Source: Evansella vedderi (lineage in GTDB: Bacteria; Bacillota; Bacilli; Bacillales; Salisediminibacteriaceae). From it: a stretch of DNA of 64,000 bases. The notes beneath the pieces are model-generated. The model searched no databases. It saw only the letters and a program-made list of their open reading frames with translations, and had not been told where the DNA came from. Of the stretch, positions 60,818 through 64,000 are shown piece after piece (position 1 is the stretch's first letter; each line of letters opens with the position of its first letter). The stretch is from contig NZ_JAUSUG010000016.1 in NCBI RefSeq assembly GCF_030813435.1, forward strand, positions 79,613 through 143,612, in the 5' to 3' direction. The position numbers were made by a program, and so were the translations under genes.

Positions 60818-61041
60818 GATTTATCGTACAAAATTCAGAGGTGGGTGATTTAGTCGTTTGATATCTCTCGACGCCTTAAGGAAAACTATCACTTATTCTG
60901 AGTTAACGGGATAATTATTTTTAAAAATAGTGACTAATTTTCGTGTATGAACTTCATACAATTTTACAGATGGAATTTTTGCTCTTCCATAGTAGCATGA
61001 ATGTGAGGTGGTTCGAACTTAACAAAAGGAGAGTGGAATAA
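60818..61041. other. Upstream region of trans-sulfuration gene
   Basis: No gene is present. AACAAAAGGAGAGTGG supplies the ribosome binding site for the GTG at 61042. No S-box or T-box consensus was found here, so regulation is not visible. Confidence 0.4.
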
Positions 61042-62238
61042 GTGAGAGAAAAAGCGAATTTTACACACTTAGGTACAAAATCCGTTTGGGAAGGCGAAAA
61101 AAAACAGTTGGCACATGGGGCTACACAAGTACCGACAGTTTTCAGTGTCGGATATAGTTACAATGATTTAGATCACTGGTTAGATGTCGCCTTAGGAAAA
61201 GAAGAAGGTCATATTTATGGAAGAATGACAAATCCTACGGTGCAAGCTTTCCAAGATAAAGTCAAAGCATTAGAAAACGCTGAATCTTGTACTAGTTTTT
61301 CATCAGGAATGGCTGCAATAAGTAACACTTTATATACATTTTTAAAACCTGGTGATCGTATTGTTACAATTAAAGATACTTATGGTGGAACTAACAAAAT
61401 ATTTTTAGAATTCTTACCAAATATTAACGTTGATGTGGAACTATGTGATACTACGGATCATGAAAAAATGGAAAAAGAAGTGGAAAAAGGATGTAAAATT
61501 TTATACCTTGAAACTCCTACAAACCCAACACTAAAAGTTGTTGACTTAAAACGAATGATAAAAATGGCAAAATCCGTTGGCGCACTTGTTATAGTCGACA
61601 ATACCTTCGCAACTCCTATCAATCAAAACCCATTACAATTAGGTGCGGATTTAATCATTCATAGTGCCACGAAGTTCTTGGGAGGTCATGCTGATGCATT
61701 AGGTGGTATCGTTTGTGGAAACGAAGATTTAGTTGATAAGATTTTTCATTATCGAGAAATAAATGGAGCTTGCCTTGACCCAATGAGTGCATATTTACTA
61801 CTTCGAGGGATGAAGACACTTGAATTAAGAATTGAAAGACAAAATGAAAACGCAATGAAAGTGGCAAAATTTCTTGAGTCACATCCTAAAGTAACAAACG
61901 TCTTTTATCCAGGTCTTGAAAGCAATGAAGGACATGAGATCGCCAAGAAACAAATGAAAGGATTTGGCGGAATGTTAAGTTTTTCAGTTAAAGGAGGAAT
62001 GGATGCAGTTAAAGTGTTTATGCCACAATTAAAACATGCTCATAAAGCAGCAAACTTAGGTGCAGTTGAAACAACAGTTGGTCCTCCACGAACAACAAGT
62101 CATGTAGAAAACACTCCAGAAGAACGTAAAGCCATGGGTATCCCTGAAGGACTTGTTCGTTATTCAGCTGGTATTGAAAACGTTGAGGACTTAATTAAGG
62201 ACCTTGACCAAGCCTTAAGTTATATTCCTCACCAATAA
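61042..62238 (+). CDS. Trans-sulfuration PLP enzyme (cystathionine gamma-synthase/methionine gamma-lyase family)
   Basis: This 398-residue cytoplasmic PLP enzyme of the Cys/Met metabolism family has YGRMTNPTVQAFQDKVKALE and CTSFSSGMAAIS. The PLP lysine is in HSATKFLGGHADALGG (about residue 209). ACLDPMSAYLLLRGMKTLELR and the C-terminal end VRYSAGIENVEDLIKDLDQAL follow. Members make cystathionine, split it, or degrade methionine; the sequence alone does not decide. GTG start behind AAAAGGAGAGTGG. It stands alone with a terminator about 115 bases after its stop. Confidence 0.88.
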   Translation: MREKANFTHLGTKSVWEGEKKQLAHGATQVPTVFSVGYSYNDLDHWLDVALGKEEGHIYGRMTNPTVQAFQDKVKALENAESCTSFSSGMAAISNTLYTFLKPGDRIVTIKDTYGGTNKIFLEFLPNINVDVELCDTTDHEKMEKEVEKGCKILYLETPTNPTLKVVDLKRMIKMAKSVGALVIVDNTFATPINQNPLQLGADLIIHSATKFLGGHADALGGIVCGNEDLVDKIFHYREINGACLDPMSAYLLLRGMKTLELRIERQNENAMKVAKFLESHPKVTNVFYPGLESNEGHEIAKKQMKGFGGMLSFSVKGGMDAVKVFMPQLKHAHKAANLGAVETTVGPPRTTSHVENTPEERKAMGIPEGLVRYSAGIENVEDLIKDLDQALSYIPHQ

Positions 62239-62352
62239 TCAGCTATACTTGAAGCATCATTTGTAACGGAGACGATAGGTTTAAAAAGAAGATCGCTATT
62301 TAATCGAAATAAATAGGATGAGGTTACATTCATAAATTGATCCCTTCCCCTG

Positions 62353-62386
62353 ATACGGAGAGTGTATTTTACATTCTCCGTATTTA
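62353..62386 (+). terminator. Intrinsic terminator after trans-sulfuration gene
   Basis: ATACGGAGAGTGTA pairs with TACATTCTCCGTAT around a short loop, followed by TT. It is the first strong hairpin after the stop codon; the T-tract is short. Confidence 0.7.
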
Positions 62387-62609
62387 GATGTAAACTGCTA
62401 TTTTTCCCATAACTGAAACGGTTAAACGCCACCATTTAATATTGAGAAGTTTACTTGTATGAAGTGTCACATCAACATTTAAAAGAATTACCATGACAAA
62501 GGTTCTTATTTAAAAACCGGGTCCTAGATTAGGTTTCCTGTTTAATAATTACGACACTTAATATTAAAACTACAATTTGGATTTTTAATCATCTCTAGCA
62601 TCTCTTGTA
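62387..62609. other. Gap without a supported gene
   Basis: All frames are closed and I see no ribosome binding site followed by an open frame. It probably belongs to the decayed zone that continues to the window end. Confidence 0.3.
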
Positions 62610-62868
62610 TTAATTCTTGTAGAATCCTGACTGTGAAAAAATTATTTTATTATTTTTCCATAACAAAAAACCTGTTAATAAACCTGGAATCACAAAAAGC
62701 ATAGGTAAAAACACTGGTCCAAATAAGATCCCGAAAATTTTGATTTTGGAAGAATAAATTAAATCAACCGTTACAAAATATGCTGAAAAGACAAAGGGTA
62801 GAAAGGAAAAGGGGATTGATTCCCCATTTGCATCCTTAAAGGCATCCCACATCGCAATATAAACAAGG
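62610..62868 (-). pseudogene. Fragment of a membrane protein
   Basis: On the minus strand the frame from a stop near 62875 to 62610 reads PILVYIAMWDAFKDANGESI and then two strong transmembrane helices (SFLPFVFSAYFVTVDLIY; GPVFLPMLFVIPGLLTGFLLW) ending in KNNK. Protein-like sequence continues upstream of the first ATG (62852) without a start codon, and there is no ribosome binding site. It is therefore either the C-terminal part of a lost membrane protein or a small protein of 80 residues. No family could be assigned. Confidence 0.4.
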
Positions 62869-62899
62869 ATAGGACATTAGCCATTGATAATTAGTTTTT

Positions 62900-63343
62900 T
62901 CAATCTTTCTTATTGAGTTTATTAAAATTGACCATATAAATCCATATAAAAATTTGTAATGCTTGACTTAAGAATTCACGAACCTCAGCGTGAGCAGAAG
63001 TTGTCAAAGCTACACCATAAACAGATAATCCTACTTTAGACATGTTTTTAAGATAATATAAATAAAAAGCATCCGAATATAAGCGCGAAGCAGAGGTATT
63101 TACATCATCTTCTGTAAATCCCATTGGTATTGGTTGATTATCACTTTTAAGTATATCTATACTTTTCTGTAAATTCTTTTGGGATACTTTAAGTGCAAAT
63201 TCTAGTATCTATTTTACTTCTAAGTCATCTACATTTGCTAAAAAATAGTTCATAACACAAATAGAGAAACTGTTATTTTGGTAGCTACTCCACATTACAG
63301 ATATTTCTGAAGATGTTAGTCTTGAACTAGAATCTGTTGTCAT
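62900..63343 (-). pseudogene. DUF3231 protein gene, disrupted
   Basis: Read on the minus strand from ATG 63343 (GGAGG 7 bases upstream): a 44-codon start with RLTSSEISVMWSSYQNNSFS and MNYFLANVDDLEVK, then an in-frame TAG at 63209-63211. The same frame continues with ILEFALKVSQKNLQKSIDIL, PIPMGFTEDDVNTSASRLYS, FYLYYLKNMSKVGLSVYGVA and ends at 62900 after losing similarity. This is the DUF3231 pattern of Bacillaceae, usually about 330 residues. Here it has a nonsense codon and is cut to less than half. Confidence 0.75.
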
Positions 63344-64000
63344 AATATATCCTCCATTTTATTTTCATCTCAGCTTTTTAGCTAAGTATCATAACTCCGG
63401 GAACGAACGGATTAGGTAACGAAATAAAAGCTCTGCCATGGGGGTCGTTCTCTCTAGCTATTGTTATAAAAGATCAACCCAAATGTAAAACTAATCTTTA
63501 TGAAGGTGGTTCATTGAAGAACCGGGATTAGTACGCAGTGTTAGATACAATAAAAACAAGGATCAGTTTATTAATATTTGAGCTAATATAACCAGCTTTT
63601 CCTTTTATTTTTCTGTTCTAAGAATAATTGGTATCCGTAAATGACAATGGAATAAAAAATGTATGTAATAAAAATTTGTTGAGGTTTAAAATTAACAAAT
63701 TTAAACAGCCATTCCCCTTTTGACTATAATAATATTTAGTAAGATTTAAGTGTCTTCCCTAGTTGGTATGATCGTACTTTAATATATTTGTTGAATTTTA
63801 AAATAATTATACTAACAAAAGCTAGTTTTATTTATGTATTTGACTAACCGGGACTTTTACCTTCAGAAGAGGTAAGTAAAAAAATAAATGAAAAATTCAT
63901 TTACATGAATGAATTTCATAAATCTCGGCCCTTATGGGCCAAGGGTTTCAAAGCATGAAAAAAGGAGTACCTCCCCAAATGTCGAATTTAGTAAGTGACC
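63344..64000. other. Decayed or non-coding right edge
   Basis: No complete gene is visible in 657 bases. On the minus strand around 63690-63600 a frame of about 45 residues (KGEWLFKFVNFKPQQIFITY ... LEQKNKRKSWLY) looks protein-like but lacks a start codon. A hairpin GGCCCTTATGGGCC occurs at about 63927-63940. The last 40 bases include GGAGTACCTCCCC, an imperfect palindrome. Confidence 0.35.

Noticed and set aside
60818..61041. SAM (S-box) or T-box leader before the trans-sulfuration gene
   Set aside because: The conserved S-box and T-box sequence blocks are not present and there is no terminator before the start.
62900..63124. Independent 74-residue gene on the minus strand
   Set aside because: Its sequence is the middle of a DUF3231 protein whose upstream part, including start and ribosome binding site, is readable up to 63343 with one in-frame stop.
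1..64000. CRISPR arrays, tRNA or rRNA genes, prophage
   Set aside because: No regularly spaced direct repeats, no tRNA-like cloverleaf with CCA-type end, and no phage structural genes were seen.

Overview
The window looks like a chromosomal segment of a low-GC Gram-positive endospore former of the family Bacillaceae. The reasons are the strong GGAGG-type ribosome binding sites, frequent TTG and GTG starts, intrinsic terminators with T-tracts, the ykoK-type (M-box) magnesium riboswitch, the split gcvPA/gcvPB glycine decarboxylase, the two-subunit iron-sulfur serine dehydratase, and a DUF3231 remnant. The species cannot be fixed from this sequence alone. No rRNA, tRNA, CRISPR array or intact prophage was seen.

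Layout. At 1-3.3 kb a c-di-GMP-I riboswitch (cut by the window edge) precedes a surface locus: two WxL-domain proteins, a DUF916/DUF3324 WxL anchor protein, and a decayed third WxL gene. At 3.5-5.4 kb are a Cof-type HAD phosphatase gene with a frameshift in its first codons and a PhoP-like response regulator whose sensor kinase is cut to about 46 codons. At 5.7-12.1 kb is a magnesium locus with three M-box riboswitches. They control a transmembrane-only MgtE, a full MgtE, and an MgtC-MgtE pair, and a 5'-disrupted cation diffusion facilitator gene lies among them. At 12.2-24.6 kb are an RpiR regulator and two amidohydrolase modules: M20 plus an AbgT transporter beside a GGDEF-like/winged-helix regulator, and M20 plus a DUF5058 membrane-protein pair opposite a GAF-PucR regulator. 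An NmrA-like oxidoreductase/HxlR regulator pair sits between them.

At 24.7-35.1 kb one long operon behind a tandem glycine riboswitch encodes GlyA, SdaAB, SdaAA, GcvT, GcvH, GcvPA, GcvPB, LipA, an IscA-like protein and Lpd. Together these convert glycine through serine to pyruvate and also make and recycle the lipoyl cofactor. At 35.4-38.7 kb is a small-peptide cluster: a 94-residue two-cysteine peptide flanked by a long inverted repeat, a polytopic permease, an M50-like membrane protease, a small membrane protein and an ABC ATPase. This is the best candidate here for an undescribed bacteriocin or signalling system. At 39.2-48.6 kb are a hydrolase plus a ComP/ComA-like two-component pair, a PadR-like regulator, a CarD-like and a Gre-like RNA polymerase-binding protein, heme A synthase with a truncated paralogue coupled to a soluble histidine kinase, and a DUF421 protein.

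At 48.8-60.6 kb a membrane AraC-type regulator is followed by an operon for import and hydrolysis of a (probably gamma-glutamyl or N-acyl) peptide: M20 amidohydrolase, a five-component Opp/Dpp ABC transporter, an N-formylglutamate amidohydrolase-like protein and a gamma-glutamyltransferase-like protein. After it come the right end of an IS66-family element and a trans-sulfuration enzyme gene (61.0-62.2 kb). The last 1.7 kb is mostly decayed sequence, including a DUF3231 pseudogene.

Two themes recur: RNA-level control (c-di-GMP, three magnesium and one glycine riboswitch), and three M20 amidohydrolases each paired with a different transporter class and a different regulator class.
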